Both the position numbers and the translations under genes were made by a program. Positions 1 through 8,803 of a stretch of DNA of 64,000 nt are shown piece by piece. The notes beneath the pieces are model-generated. The model was not told the origin of the DNA. It made no database searches and saw only the letters and a program-made list of their open reading frames with translations. Source of the stretch: Lentzea waywayandensis (GTDB lineage: Bacteria; Actinomycetota; Actinomycetes; Mycobacteriales; Pseudonocardiaceae); NCBI RefSeq assembly GCF_900115955.1, contig NZ_FOYL01000002.1, positions 434,001-498,000 of the forward strand, in the 5' to 3' direction. Each line of letters opens with the position of its first letter. Position 1 is the first letter of the stretch.

Positions 1-183
1 GCGTTCAAGGTCCCCGGTCACCGCATCGGAACGGCCCTGGCGCGGTCAGGCGAGCCCCCGGCACGCTTCCACCCCATGATCAAGCCGCACCACCGCTCCC
101 CGGAGTACTCCACGGTGCCGTTGCCGCTGCTTCGTGAACTGGCGGAATTACTACCGGCGCACGCGCGGTCACTCATGACGTGA
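1..183 (+). CDS. C-terminal end of an unidentified protein (cut by window start)
   Basis: Frame 1 is open from the first base to a TGA at 181-183, giving the last 60 residues of a protein. Codon use has the high third-position GC of real genes in this window. The fragment is basic and proline-rich in the middle and ends in a leucine-rich segment. I do not recognise a family. It lies about 50 bp upstream of the type VII substrate operon on the same strand, so it may belong to that locus, but nothing in the sequence proves it. Confidence 0.55.
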   Translation, partial: AFKVPGHRIGTALARSGEPPARFHPMIKPHHRSPEYSTVPLPLLRELAELLPAHARSLMT

Positions 184-235
184 TTCGGGGTTTTTTCGGT
201 AAATGCGACGGAAACGCGGATTGACGTCAGGCATC

Positions 236-601
236 ATGACCGCCATGGCAGAGAAGTTCCACGTCGTGCCGGATGAGCTGCGCGGCTACAGCGGACTGCT
301 CGAGCGTCAGGCCGAGCACTTCCTGACGATCCGGGAGCACGCGATCGTCAAGGGTGGGGACACGTCCGGGTTCACCGGGCTGCTGTCGCTGCTGGACCCC
401 GTCGTGACCGGGGTCGCGCAGCTCTACGGCGAGACCCTCGAGGCCGCCAACAAGAAGATGAGCCAGGACGCCGAGTCGTTGGCCAAGTCGGCCCACGTCT
501 ACGAGAAGGCGGACGAGGTCGGGGTCTGCCTGATCGACACCGCGGGCGGCAAGATGGAGCCCCCGTCCTGGCTGGGCCGGTTTCTGGGGGTCGGCGAATG
601 A
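236..601 (+). CDS. EspC-like type VII secretion associated protein
   Basis: A small helical protein of about 121 residues. Its N-terminus (KFHVVPDELRGYSGLLERQ) and its C-terminal Ala/Leu-rich helix ending in VYEKADEV fit the EspC/DUF2580 group of ESX-associated substrates, which are helical hairpins exported with WXG100 partners. The ATG at 236 follows an AGG at 4 nt; an in-frame ATG at 245 is the alternative. Its stop overlaps the start of the next gene by 4 bp (ATGA), so the two are translationally coupled. No secretion machinery genes (EccC and others) are in the window. The family call rests on pattern and context. Confidence 0.7.
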   Translation: MTAMAEKFHVVPDELRGYSGLLERQAEHFLTIREHAIVKGGDTSGFTGLLSLLDPVVTGVAQLYGETLEAANKKMSQDAESLAKSAHVYEKADEVGVCLIDTAGGKMEPPSWLGRFLGVGE

Positions 602-1485
602 CGGGCGCGGTCTGCAACGGCTACCAGGACATCGAGGACCCGAACGTCGCGCTGCGCGCCGCACCCGACGACCGGCCCGGCCGGCAGACCGTCAAGGAGC
701 TGATCGAGGCCGCCGGGTGGAAGATCCAGGGCGTCAACTGGATCTACCAGCAGGTGACCGGCGACGACCTGGTGCGCGACCTGGTCATGCCGCTGGCGGG
801 CGACTTCGAGAAGATCGACGCGAACGCCGCCGCGTGGGACCGGATCGCCAAGGCGCTGGACAACGTGCGGCACAACGTCAACAACGGCATCGGGGAACTC
901 GCGCCGAGCTGGGACGGCGGTGCCGCGCAGAGCTTCGAGAACCGCATGCGTCGCACGTGGACCACGGCGATCGAGTGGGACTCGCAGGTCGCGAAGTTCA
1001 TCGGCGACCGGTTCAAGAACATGGCGAGCTCCTGCCGGTCGGCCGCGAAACTCGCGCTGACCCTGCTCGACAAGATCTGCGACAAGCTGATGAAGGCCGC
1101 GATGACGGCGTGGATCCCGCTCGTCGGCTGGGGTCGTGCCGTGTGGATGGTCTACGACGTGGTCAACATCGTCGACCAGGTGCGCAAGCTCATCCAGTCC
1201 ATGCAGACGCTCATCGAAGGCGTCAAGGGCATGATCAACGGCATCAAGCTGTGGGGCACCGCGCTCGCCAAGATCCCTGACGTGCGGGACGTCAACGACT
1301 TCTTCGACGTGGTCGACACGTGGCAGGACGGCACGGAGAAGTTCGGCGACGGCACGGCCGCCGTGGGCAGTGGCGCGTGGGGCATGGCCAAGGGCGGGTA
1401 CAAGGCGCACGACAAGTACAAGGACGCGCAGAAGGCAAAGCACTGGGCGGAGAACGGTTCCTCGAGCTCGGGCGGTGCGGAATGA
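598..1485 (+). CDS. WXG-type putative type VII secretion effector or scaffold
   Basis: This 295-residue protein is mostly helical and has a W-D-G turn at about residues 105-107 (ELAPSWDGGAAQSF), as expected of a WXG100-like hairpin embedded in a longer protein. After the hairpin comes a hydrophobic segment (about 180-200, WIPLVGWGRAVWMVYDVVNIV) and a Gly/Ser-rich tail. It overlaps the genes on both sides by 4 bp (ATGA), so the three form one operon. The likely role is a secreted or surface T7SS cargo or a toxin scaffold. I see no recognisable catalytic or toxin domain, so the biochemical activity is unknown. Confidence 0.7.
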   Translation: MTGAVCNGYQDIEDPNVALRAAPDDRPGRQTVKELIEAAGWKIQGVNWIYQQVTGDDLVRDLVMPLAGDFEKIDANAAAWDRIAKALDNVRHNVNNGIGELAPSWDGGAAQSFENRMRRTWTTAIEWDSQVAKFIGDRFKNMASSCRSAAKLALTLLDKICDKLMKAAMTAWIPLVGWGRAVWMVYDVVNIVDQVRKLIQSMQTLIEGVKGMINGIKLWGTALAKIPDVRDVNDFFDVVDTWQDGTEKFGDGTAAVGSGAWGMAKGGYKAHDKYKDAQKAKHWAENGSSSSGGAE

Positions 1486-1925
1486 CGTTCCCGTACGACA
1501 GCGCACGCCAGCAGTTGCAGGCGTGGCAAACAGATCTCGACGCCAAGGGCGCGCAGTTGGAGAAGGTCGCTCTGGAAGCGTCCAGGGTGCAGACCCGCGG
1601 CGCCGACCTGTCCCCCGCGGACATCGCCGCGATCGAGAAGTTCGCACGGTCGAAGGACGCGCCGAACGCGCTGAAGGACCTGCAGCACAAGGTCGACTCG
1701 GGCGCGATGTCCTGGCGGGACATCGCGTCCGGCAAGGCCGTCAACGATCCCGACGTGCAGCGTGCGATGCAGACCAGCATGCCGTCGCTGAAGCGGGCGT
1801 ACACGGCGATCAGGGAGGGCCAGAACCTCGACGACATCGTCGAGGCGGGCCAGCAGCGCCCCAGGCGGTCGCGCGACGACTTCGACGACGACCCGCCGAG
1901 CGACTTCACCGAGGACGCCTTCTAG
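1482..1925 (+). CDS. Hypothetical protein of the type VII substrate operon
   Basis: A 147-residue acidic protein, the third gene of the operon, starting at an ATG that overlaps the stop of the WXG gene. It is predicted to be largely helical, with an N-terminal coiled region rich in Gln and Ala and a disordered C-terminus rich in Asp, Pro and Arg. I do not recognise the family. Its position suggests a chaperone, an immunity partner or a co-secreted partner of the WXG protein. That is inference from coupling only. Confidence 0.65.
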   Translation: MTFPYDSARQQLQAWQTDLDAKGAQLEKVALEASRVQTRGADLSPADIAAIEKFARSKDAPNALKDLQHKVDSGAMSWRDIASGKAVNDPDVQRAMQTSMPSLKRAYTAIREGQNLDDIVEAGQQRPRRSRDDFDDDPPSDFTEDAF

Positions 1926-1939
1926 CCCAGAAGTCGATC

Positions 1940-2773
1940 TCAGGGGTTCCAGTCCACGAGGACCTGGGTGCGGTCGAAGCGTTGTGCGATCAGGTCTTCG
2001 CGCTGGATCACCCAGAAGATGGCAGCGCCCCCGCCGGACCGGTAGACGTTGAACTCCAGCAGCAGAACCCAGTCGCCGGCATCGGACGACGGCGTGCCGC
2101 CGCCGGGCCATCGCTGCGCTTTCGCTTCGGCGGCAGCGCAAAGAACGGCGATCTCGGTCGCGTCACTCCCGTTGCAGTCCGTGCCGTATCCACCCAGCAC
2201 CAGGGCAGCCCCACCCCACTGGTCCGCCCACACCTCGGCCAGCGCCTCGGCGTGAGGATGTCCTGGCATCGGCACGAGATAGACCGGTGGCGGCGCGCCG
2301 ACCGTGCCCACGAACGGCAGCGACACGTCGATCGTCAGGTGGATGTCGCCCTGCGGGAACTCGTCGTGGTTCTCCGCGAAGTCCTCACTGCAGGCCGGAT
2401 AGGACTCAGGATCCAGCTCCCGCTCCACGACGGCCGCGCCTTCCGGCACGTACACGACCTCACCCATGCCGTGCTCTTCCGGATAACCGAAGAACAGCAG
2501 CCTGCCGTCGGACGGCAACGGAAGATCCGTCGCTTCCCGTGGAAGGGCGGCGCAGTCGAAGGTCGCGACGAGGGGGTACTGCTGCGTCTCGACGTCGGCG
2601 GGAAGCATGATGGGACCGCCGAACCGGCCCACGACGGGCCCGTCCCCGTCGAGCGTCAGGAGCGCGGACGGGCGGACGAGCTCCATCCACCGCTCCACAT
2701 CGGGTTCCGGGATGCCGCGCACGAGCGCCTCGGTGCGGATCTGGTCGAGGATCTTGACGTTCCTGGGATTCAC
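1940..2773 (-). CDS. DUF1963 (YwqG-like) family protein
   Basis: A 277-residue cytoplasmic protein. The C-terminal pattern (DWVLLLEFNV, then an IFWVI strand, then the ending FDRTQVLVDWNP) and the earlier FGGPIMLP and FFGYPEE segments match the DUF1963/YwqG fold, whose biochemical function is unknown. It stands alone, convergent with the T7SS operon, 14 bp from its end. Nothing in the sequence shows a catalytic centre. The start at 2773 is the first ATG of the frame and yields a typical length for the family. Confidence 0.7.
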   Translation of the reverse strand: MNPRNVKILDQIRTEALVRGIPEPDVERWMELVRPSALLTLDGDGPVVGRFGGPIMLPADVETQQYPLVATFDCAALPREATDLPLPSDGRLLFFGYPEEHGMGEVVYVPEGAAVVERELDPESYPACSEDFAENHDEFPQGDIHLTIDVSLPFVGTVGAPPPVYLVPMPGHPHAEALAEVWADQWGGAALVLGGYGTDCNGSDATEIAVLCAAAEAKAQRWPGGGTPSSDAGDWVLLLEFNVYRSGGGAAIFWVIQREDLIAQRFDRTQVLVDWNP

Positions 2774-3087
2774 GGCGGCACCGTAGCGCGGGGTACCGAC
2801 AGTTTTCTGATCTCAGTCTCGCCGGAGGCGGCGATTCCGCCGGCACGACGCACCGCGATCGTCCGCGTCAACCGGGCGCCCGCGAGTTCGTCACGGCTGC
2901 GCGAGTTGCGGCCGGACAACTGGTCGTCGATCTCCTTGAGCCCGCCTTCGAGCAACACCAATCGTCCTGACGCAGGCGGACCGGCGCGGGTTGTGGGGAT
3001 CCGCGAGGCTGGAGCGGAAAATGTGCTCCCCGAACAGGGGTCCGGTCGCGGACAACGTTCCTCAGGCCTCCTGAAGCGGGATTGCTG
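2774..3087. other. Non-coding gap between two minus-strand genes
   Basis: About 314 bp with no convincing gene. A short minus-strand frame (63 codons ending at 2770) runs through part of it but has no ribosome binding site I can support and resembles nothing known. I see no strong hairpin or promoter pair. Confidence 0.4.
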
Positions 3088-3684
3088 TCAGATCCCGTAG
3101 CTGAAGTGGAGCAGGCCGACGAGTTCATCCTCGTCCACCAGCTCGATGCACGAGATGCCCGAGCCGCCGTCGTACGACGGGAACAGCAACACGTTGAGCC
3201 CGGAGTCCGGATCGACGACCTCGTTGGGCCAAGGCCCTCTCCGGTGAACGCTCTCGGCCGACAGCACCGCGTCCTTGAGCCGGGCGAAGGTCTCCCCCGT
3301 GACGAACTCGTTGGCCTTGGCACTGGCAAGCCAGGTGTAGTTCTCGACGGTCATGAGGCCCGCCTGGTCGTGCCGCCACGTGGCCGCGGCGAGCTTCTCG
3401 GGTCCGGCCAGTGCGATGAACACCACGCGCACGTCGTACCGCGTCCGCCCGTCGTCCGCGCTGTAGCCGTCCGTCCCGATGAAGACGGGATAGGTCCCCG
3501 GCGGAACCTCGTGGGCTGCCTCGCCGAAGGGCGCGTCGTCCGGCGTGGACCAGACGATCTCCCCGTCTGCCACCAGGTCGCCCGCGCGCTCGATCCATTG
3601 TGGCAGGGCGCCGCACGGTGAGTTGAGATCCGCCCAAGCCCAGTTCCGCCGGATGAGCTCTGGTACGAAAACGTCTAGGTCCAT
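3088..3684 (-). CDS. DUF4241-like protein of unknown function
   Basis: A 198-residue protein with a middle section typical of the DUF4241 group (a GTYPVFIG strand, an aspartate-rich turn, then YDVRVVFIAL) and an acidic C-terminus containing a SYDGGSGISC segment. No signal peptide or membrane segment is present. The first ATG gives a compact full-length protein. Similar small proteins often accompany polymorphic-toxin or T7SS loci, which would fit the neighbouring 236-1925 operon, but this association is inference. The family assignment is tentative. Confidence 0.5.
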   Translation of the reverse strand: MDLDVFVPELIRRNWAWADLNSPCGALPQWIERAGDLVADGEIVWSTPDDAPFGEAAHEVPPGTYPVFIGTDGYSADDGRTRYDVRVVFIALAGPEKLAAATWRHDQAGLMTVENYTWLASAKANEFVTGETFARLKDAVLSAESVHRRGPWPNEVVDPDSGLNVLLFPSYDGGSGISCIELVDEDELVGLLHFSYGI

Positions 3685-3844
3685 GAGGAAATCCTGGCAC
3701 GGCAGCGAATCCCGACATCAGGGTGCCGTGTGCGGACGGTCGTGAAATGCTTCTGGTACCTCAAAGAACTTTGGCGCGCCATGTCGACACGGAACACGTG
3801 GCGCCATTGGCTCCACAGTCGACAAGGAACCTAGCGTCGTCCGC

Positions 3845-4837
3845 TCACGCCGGCGGTCCGGAAGTCAAGGCGGCCAACTGGTCCGCGTACTCGATGCGTG
3901 CGACCCAGTCCGCCGGCCAAGCGGCCAGACCGTGTGCGGCGCCTGCGAACGCTCCGGCGAGCGCGGCGATCGAGTCGGAGTCGCCGCTGGTCCGTGCGGC
4001 CCGTACCAGGCAACGCACCGGGTCGTCGGCGTGGCGGACCGCGCTGTACAGACCGGTCGCCAGCGCCTCCTCGGCGATCCAGCCCTCGCCGGTCGCGAGG
4101 CACGCGTCCAGGCCGTCGTCAGGCTGAGCGAGGGCGGCCACCAGTCGATCGAGGACCACCGCGCACTCGTCCCAGCCGCGGGCGATGTAGTCGGCGGGCG
4201 TGGTCGCGCCCGGCATCTGCCACAGGGATCCGAGCCACTCCTCCAGGTAGATCGAACGCCGTTCCGCGCAGCGGGCCAGCAGCGCGGCGGGCAGGTCGGG
4301 CAGTTCGGCGCCGTCGACCAGCAATCGCGTCGCGTAGGCGGTGAGTTCGGACGCGGCCAGCGCCGTGGGATGGCCGTGGGTCATCGCGGCCTGGAGTTGG
4401 GACACCCCGGCGAGCAGATCGAGGTCGAGTCCGGGCACCAGGCCCACCGGCGTCACGCGCATGTTCGCGCCGCATCCCTTGGAACCCGCGATGGTCGCCT
4501 CCACCCACGGCGTGCCCTCCGCCAGTCCGCCGCACGCGCGCAGACACGTCATCCCCGGCGCGCGATCGTTCTCCGGGCTGTGCGCCCAAGCGACGAACCG
4601 CTCCCGCAAGCGCGGCTCAAGCTCATCGGCGGTGTACCGGTCGACGCCGTGCAGCGCCCACGCGACGGCAAGCGCCATCTGCGTGTCATCGGTGACCAAC
4701 GCGGGATCGCCCACCAGATCATCCGGCCCGGCGGGACCGAACTCCTGATCGATGTCCGCGATGCTCAGAAACTCCGTCGGCCGACCGAGCGCGTCCCCGA
4801 AAGCCAGCCCGTACAACGATCCCGCGATTCGCTCCAC
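3845..4837 (-). CDS. ADP-ribosylglycohydrolase family protein
   Basis: About 330 residues, removing ADP-ribose from modified proteins or nucleic acids in the cytoplasm (family knowledge). Visible signatures are GLAFGDALG near residue 14, the metal-binding TDDTQM at 49-54, a CGANMRVTPVG block near the middle, and the C-terminal GDSDSIAALAGAFAGA motif that supplies the second magnesium site. All are intact, so the enzyme is probably active. I chose the GTG at 4837, which follows an AGGG at 8 nt and leaves the usual short N-terminus; the frame could also start up to 16 codons earlier. Confidence 0.85.
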   Translation of the reverse strand: MERIAGSLYGLAFGDALGRPTEFLSIADIDQEFGPAGPDDLVGDPALVTDDTQMALAVAWALHGVDRYTADELEPRLRERFVAWAHSPENDRAPGMTCLRACGGLAEGTPWVEATIAGSKGCGANMRVTPVGLVPGLDLDLLAGVSQLQAAMTHGHPTALAASELTAYATRLLVDGAELPDLPAALLARCAERRSIYLEEWLGSLWQMPGATTPADYIARGWDECAVVLDRLVAALAQPDDGLDACLATGEGWIAEEALATGLYSAVRHADDPVRCLVRAARTSGDSDSIAALAGAFAGAAHGLAAWPADWVARIEYADQLAALTSGPPA

Positions 4838-4933
4838 GGTCCCGACCCTACTGTCGCCGGCCGCGCAAAGCCCCTCGGTTTCCACCGACGGGCGACCCGC
4901 CTCCGCGCGGGGTGCGCGGAGGCGGATCCTGAC

Positions 4934-6079
4934 TCACCGCGTCGCGTAGTCGGCGATCACCGCCTGAAGCAGGAGCGGATTCGTGCCTGGCAGGTCCGCG
5001 TAGCCGACCGCGATCATCCTGTTCGTGCCGGGAACGGCGGCGATGGAGTTGTAGGCCGCGCTCCAGGCGCCTGCCGGAACCGGTGCCGGCGTGGCGGTCC
5101 AGCCGCCGGTGCCGTGCGTGTTGAAGGTCGCCTGCGGGTAGCCCCCGATGACCCACGGGGCGCCGTTCGCGCCTACCGCGAGGCCGGGAGTGCGCTGGGT
5201 GTTCAGGCCGCCGACGACCTGCCAGGTGGTGCCGTCTCCTCGCACGACCACGTTGCCGCCGCCCGTGTCGCTGTCGCCGGCCGCCCAGATGTCCTTCGAG
5301 GACAGGCCGTCCAGCGACTGGAGGCTGACCTGTTGCTGGTTCAGTCCGATCTCGACGACCCGCCACGCCGTGCCGTCCCAGTGGAACAGCAGTGGGCCCA
5401 TGTAGCCGTTCCACATGCCGTTGCCCGCCGCCCACACGTCGTCGGGCGCGAAGGCCTTGACGGCGTTGATCTGGCAGAAGTTGACGAAGCCGCCGCCGTT
5501 CACGCACTCGGTGGGAGGCTGGTGTTCCCGCCAGGACCCGGCGGCCCACTCGTGGAAGACCGGTGTGTTGCCGCGGTAGCCCACCAGCCAGGCATGTCCG
5601 TCCACAACGGACAGATCGCGGATCGTCAGCGTGCTCGGCGTCGCACCTGGCGGGTACGGCACCTCGGTCCACGTCCTGCCGTCGTAGCGCCACACCAGAC
5701 TGACGTTGTCGGTGATGTCGCTCGCCCTCAGGGAACCCTTCACCCAGACGTCCTTCGCGGACGACGCCGCCACGCGCTCGAACGACACCCGCCCCCGCAC
5801 GACCGGGAGTGACGTGCGGGACCACCTGATCCCGTTCCACCGCAGCATCATCGGATCACCGGTCGTGTACTGCTGGTCCGGGTGGTAGCCCTCGAGGCCG
5901 ACCGCCCAGGCGTTCCTGGTGTCCACGGCTGCCACGTCCCAGAGGTTGCTCGTGGCCTTGTTCTGCGGAATCGGCACCAGGCGCCACGTCGGCACCGATC
6001 CAGAAGCCGCGGCCGGACCGGCGACTCCGGCCAGGACCGCGATCGAGAAGGCCACGGCCGACCATCTGCGCACGCTCAT
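4934..6079 (-). CDS. Secreted repeat protein, probable beta-propeller
   Basis: The protein has 381 residues. The first 26 or so form a Sec signal peptide (basic MSVRRW start, hydrophobic core, A-A-A-S-G cleavage region). The mature part is built from recurring blocks with a conserved D-x-W-A-V/A-G motif (for example NAWAVG, DVWAAG and DIWAAG), each followed by a W-x-G-x-x-W strand, a pattern of propeller-like sugar-binding or adhesion proteins in actinobacteria. The ATG at 6079 is preceded by GGGGGA at 3 nt. No catalytic residues are recognisable. A role at the cell surface is inference. Confidence 0.7.
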   Translation of the reverse strand: MSVRRWSAVAFSIAVLAGVAGPAAASGSVPTWRLVPIPQNKATSNLWDVAAVDTRNAWAVGLEGYHPDQQYTTGDPMMLRWNGIRWSRTSLPVVRGRVSFERVAASSAKDVWVKGSLRASDITDNVSLVWRYDGRTWTEVPYPPGATPSTLTIRDLSVVDGHAWLVGYRGNTPVFHEWAAGSWREHQPPTECVNGGGFVNFCQINAVKAFAPDDVWAAGNGMWNGYMGPLLFHWDGTAWRVVEIGLNQQQVSLQSLDGLSSKDIWAAGDSDTGGGNVVVRGDGTTWQVVGGLNTQRTPGLAVGANGAPWVIGGYPQATFNTHGTGGWTATPAPVPAGAWSAAYNSIAAVPGTNRMIAVGYADLPGTNPLLLQAVIADYATR

Positions 6080-6340
6080 ACGTCCCCCAAGCTCTTCGAC
6101 CTGAACAGGACTGTTGCGGCGCCGATCCTCCACGACGATCGGCGGCGCACCAGATCCCCGCGTCACCTTGACGAAGTTGAAGGGTGATCGTGACTCAGCC
6201 GTCGTGACCAGGTAACCCGAATGGGATTCAGGTATGCCCTTGTGATCTAGCTCACCGGCGAGGTAGAACTGAACGTACGGTTACCGGAAATCGCAGCTCA
6301 CGCACCACCTCCCCTGCCAACCGAATACCTGTGAGGACCC

Positions 6341-7453
6341 GTGCGAACCGCAGTCGTCGTCGCCCTGCTCGGACTCGGTGCCTTCGCTCTCGCCACCGGA
6401 CTCGTGCTGCAACTGCACGCCTATCCCCTGCTGGCCAAGTTGCAGCACAACATCGACACGGTCTCGGTCTCCGAAGGCGAAGGAGTCACCGCCGTCGTCT
6501 ACCCGCCCGACGGAGCGCCGGAGATCCGTCACAACCTCCGACTCACGGCTACGACGCACGTCGAGGGTGATCTGGCTGCCCCCGAGATCAAGGAGAACGG
6601 CGACGTCACCGTGTGGAAGCGGGCGACGATCGTCAAGGAGGACGCCGGCAAGCTCGTGCTCAGCGCCGAGGTGCGCAAGATCTGCCTCGACCGCCGCACC
6701 GGTGAGGCCGTCGCACCCTGTCACGGGGAGTTCTACGAGACCGAACAGGGCAAGCCGATCACCGCCGAGGGCCGGCAACTCCTCCAGCCCGGCCTCAACT
6801 TCGTGTTCCCGTTCGACACCGAGCAACGCGACTACCGTTGGTACGACACGGTTCTCAAGCGCCCGGTCGACATCCACTTCGCTGGAGAGCAGCTGCTGCA
6901 AGGACTTGACGTGTACCGGTTCGTGCACACGGTACCGCAGACGGCACTGGACCGGTTCGAGGTACCGGGTTCCCTGGTCGGCAGCGCGGAGCCGTCCGTG
7001 GACGTCACCCAGTACTACGGCGTCACCCGCACGTTGCTGGTCGAGCCCACCACCGGCGCGGTGCTCTCGGTCCGCGAGGACATCAGGCAGGAGCTGCGCA
7101 CCGACACGCAGAGCGAAGGCGCCGGAACCCCTGTGTTCGCAGGGGAACTGCGGCTGACCAACGCCTCGGTGACCGCGAACGTGGACCAGGTCAGGAAGAA
7201 CCTGCCGAAGCTGTTCGTGATCACCGCTCTGCCCGTGGTCCTGTGGGTCTGCGGGGCCGTGCTGCTCGCGATCGGGCTGGTGCTGCTGCTCCTGCACCGG
7301 CGCGGTCTCGTCGCCGGGTCACTGGCCCTGGTGATCGGTGCGTGCCTGGCAGGCGCGATCACCTACGGCGTCACCAACGCCAGCGACCCGGACGACGAGC
7401 TCGACCTCAAGAACGTGGTGTCGTCCTCGAACGTCGACTACGGCCTCCGGTGA
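6341..7453 (+). CDS. DUF3068 (PorA-like) membrane-anchored protein, copy 1
   Basis: A 370-residue protein with an N-terminal membrane segment (about residues 5-24), a long extracytoplasmic domain and two C-terminal membrane helices. The domain carries the DUF3068 blocks CLDRRTGEAV, GLNFVFPFDT and DYRWYDT. The second DUF3068 gene at 8804 is a paralogue with the same blocks and the same membrane layout. In M. tuberculosis the relative Rv0227c lies near cell-wall glycan genes (recalled). A GTG start at 6341 follows GAGGA. Its 3' end overlaps the convergent amidase-like gene by 16 bp. Role: an envelope protein of unknown biochemical function. Confidence 0.75.
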   Translation: MRTAVVVALLGLGAFALATGLVLQLHAYPLLAKLQHNIDTVSVSEGEGVTAVVYPPDGAPEIRHNLRLTATTHVEGDLAAPEIKENGDVTVWKRATIVKEDAGKLVLSAEVRKICLDRRTGEAVAPCHGEFYETEQGKPITAEGRQLLQPGLNFVFPFDTEQRDYRWYDTVLKRPVDIHFAGEQLLQGLDVYRFVHTVPQTALDRFEVPGSLVGSAEPSVDVTQYYGVTRTLLVEPTTGAVLSVREDIRQELRTDTQSEGAGTPVFAGELRLTNASVTANVDQVRKNLPKLFVITALPVVLWVCGAVLLAIGLVLLLLHRRGLVAGSLALVIGACLAGAITYGVTNASDPDDELDLKNVVSSSNVDYGLR

Positions 7454-8565
7454 ACCTCGTGTTCCTCCTCGATGATCCGGGCGACGCCGAGCAGCGCGCC
7501 CTCCGCGTTCGGCACCGCGATCAGGGTCACCGGCAACGGGTTCCCGGCGGCGTCCGAGCCCGCACGCACGGACACGGCCGGATACCCGCTGACCCGCCAG
7601 AGCGGGGAGAACGGGGACGTGACGCCGTTGCGCACCAGCACCCCGCCGGGCAACGACATCGTCTCGGCCGGACCGGTGTGACCGGGCGTCACGAGCACGT
7701 CGACACCCGTGAACATGTGGTTCAGCATCACCCGCTCCGCCGCCCTCATCGACCGGCAGATGCCGCGGAACGGCCAAGGCACGAACCGGTCGAGCAGTTC
7801 GAGCTCACGGGGCCCGGCGGCCAGGTGCGGCGCCAGCAGGAGCCGGGACTCGCTGGCGAGGTGCGGGTCGTGGTCCACGACCTCGTTGACGTGCAACGAC
7901 AACAGCGCGGCGACGTCTTCCACGGCTCGGCGCATGGGCGCGCGCGTGCGCGTGGTCACCGAGAGACCTCGCAACGACACACCGATCCTCAGTGGACGGT
8001 TCGCGGCCTCGACCTCCCAGCCGATCGCACGCACGACGTGCGCCACGTCGGCCACGGTTCTCGCCAGCACACCGGCTCCGCCGGAGGTCTCGAAGCCGAC
8101 CACGCCGACGCCACCCGCCGGTACCTGGCCGGCACCGGGGGCGCGGCGCGCCAGTGCGGCGGACACCACGCCGGTGGCGACGGCGACCACCGTGCCCGAC
8201 ACCGTCGGATCCAGTGCCGTGGCGGGGATGCCCGGCGTCGGGTTGCGATACCGCTCGGCCGCCGACGTCCGGCCGATCACGACGGCTCCCGCCGCGGCCA
8301 GCACGTCGAACGCCGATCGTGGCAGGGAGTCCTCGACCGCGACGGGCAGGCCAAGCAGGCTTCCGCGCTCACCGCGCGCCAGCCGCCGATCGGCCTCCTC
8401 GGCACTGCGCCGGGCGGCCGCCAAATCGACATCCGTGAAAACGTGTCGCCAGGAGCTGAACCGATTCTCCGTCGTCGCAAGGAGCTCTGCTGCGGTCGTC
8501 GCACCGCGGGCGAGCAGCCGGGCCTGCTCAACTGCTCCGGGATAGCACACAGGGGTTTCTTCCAC
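7438..8565 (-). CDS. Degenerate amidase-signature protein, probably inactive
   Basis: The 375-residue protein follows the amidase-signature layout: an N-terminal LGLPVAVED strand near residue 75, a central glycine-rich segment and a C-terminal SGYPAVSVRAG block. The catalytic Lys of the usual VAVKD is Glu here. The Gly-Ser-Ser-Gly-Gly-Ser loop that carries the cis-Ser and nucleophilic Ser has become DPTVSGTVVAVA. The Ser-cisSer-Lys triad therefore appears lost although the frame is intact and the fold pattern survives. It sits between two DUF3068 paralogues and converges on the first. It may be a binding protein that uses the amidase fold. Confidence 0.7.
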   Translation of the reverse strand: MEETPVCYPGAVEQARLLARGATTAAELLATTENRFSSWRHVFTDVDLAAARRSAEEADRRLARGERGSLLGLPVAVEDSLPRSAFDVLAAAGAVVIGRTSAAERYRNPTPGIPATALDPTVSGTVVAVATGVVSAALARRAPGAGQVPAGGVGVVGFETSGGAGVLARTVADVAHVVRAIGWEVEAANRPLRIGVSLRGLSVTTRTRAPMRRAVEDVAALLSLHVNEVVDHDPHLASESRLLLAPHLAAGPRELELLDRFVPWPFRGICRSMRAAERVMLNHMFTGVDVLVTPGHTGPAETMSLPGGVLVRNGVTSPFSPLWRVSGYPAVSVRAGSDAAGNPLPVTLIAVPNAEGALLGVARIIEEEHEVHRRP

Positions 8566-8803
8566 GTGTCTCTTCCTCCGGCATCGTCGCCGATGAGTAA
8601 GGAGCTGGTTCGTTCAGCCGCTACCCGTTGGCCAGCAGGGGTTCCGCCGAACGGCTCTGCGGTTCGGCGGCCGAGTAGCTTCTTTCTGCACGCGGACCGA
8701 TCAAGATGACTTGGGTCACCCCGGTCGGGGGGTTGCGCAGAGGTTACTGTCCGGTAGTTTCCACGCCACTGTGACGTCCCTCTCACACCTAAAAGGAGGA
8801 CGA

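Noticed and set aside
499..1647. Long minus-strand frame opposite the T7SS operon
   Set aside because: It is the high-GC antisense shadow of the plus-strand genes; composition is Arg/Pro/Ala-rich without motifs, and the plus frames have domain signatures.
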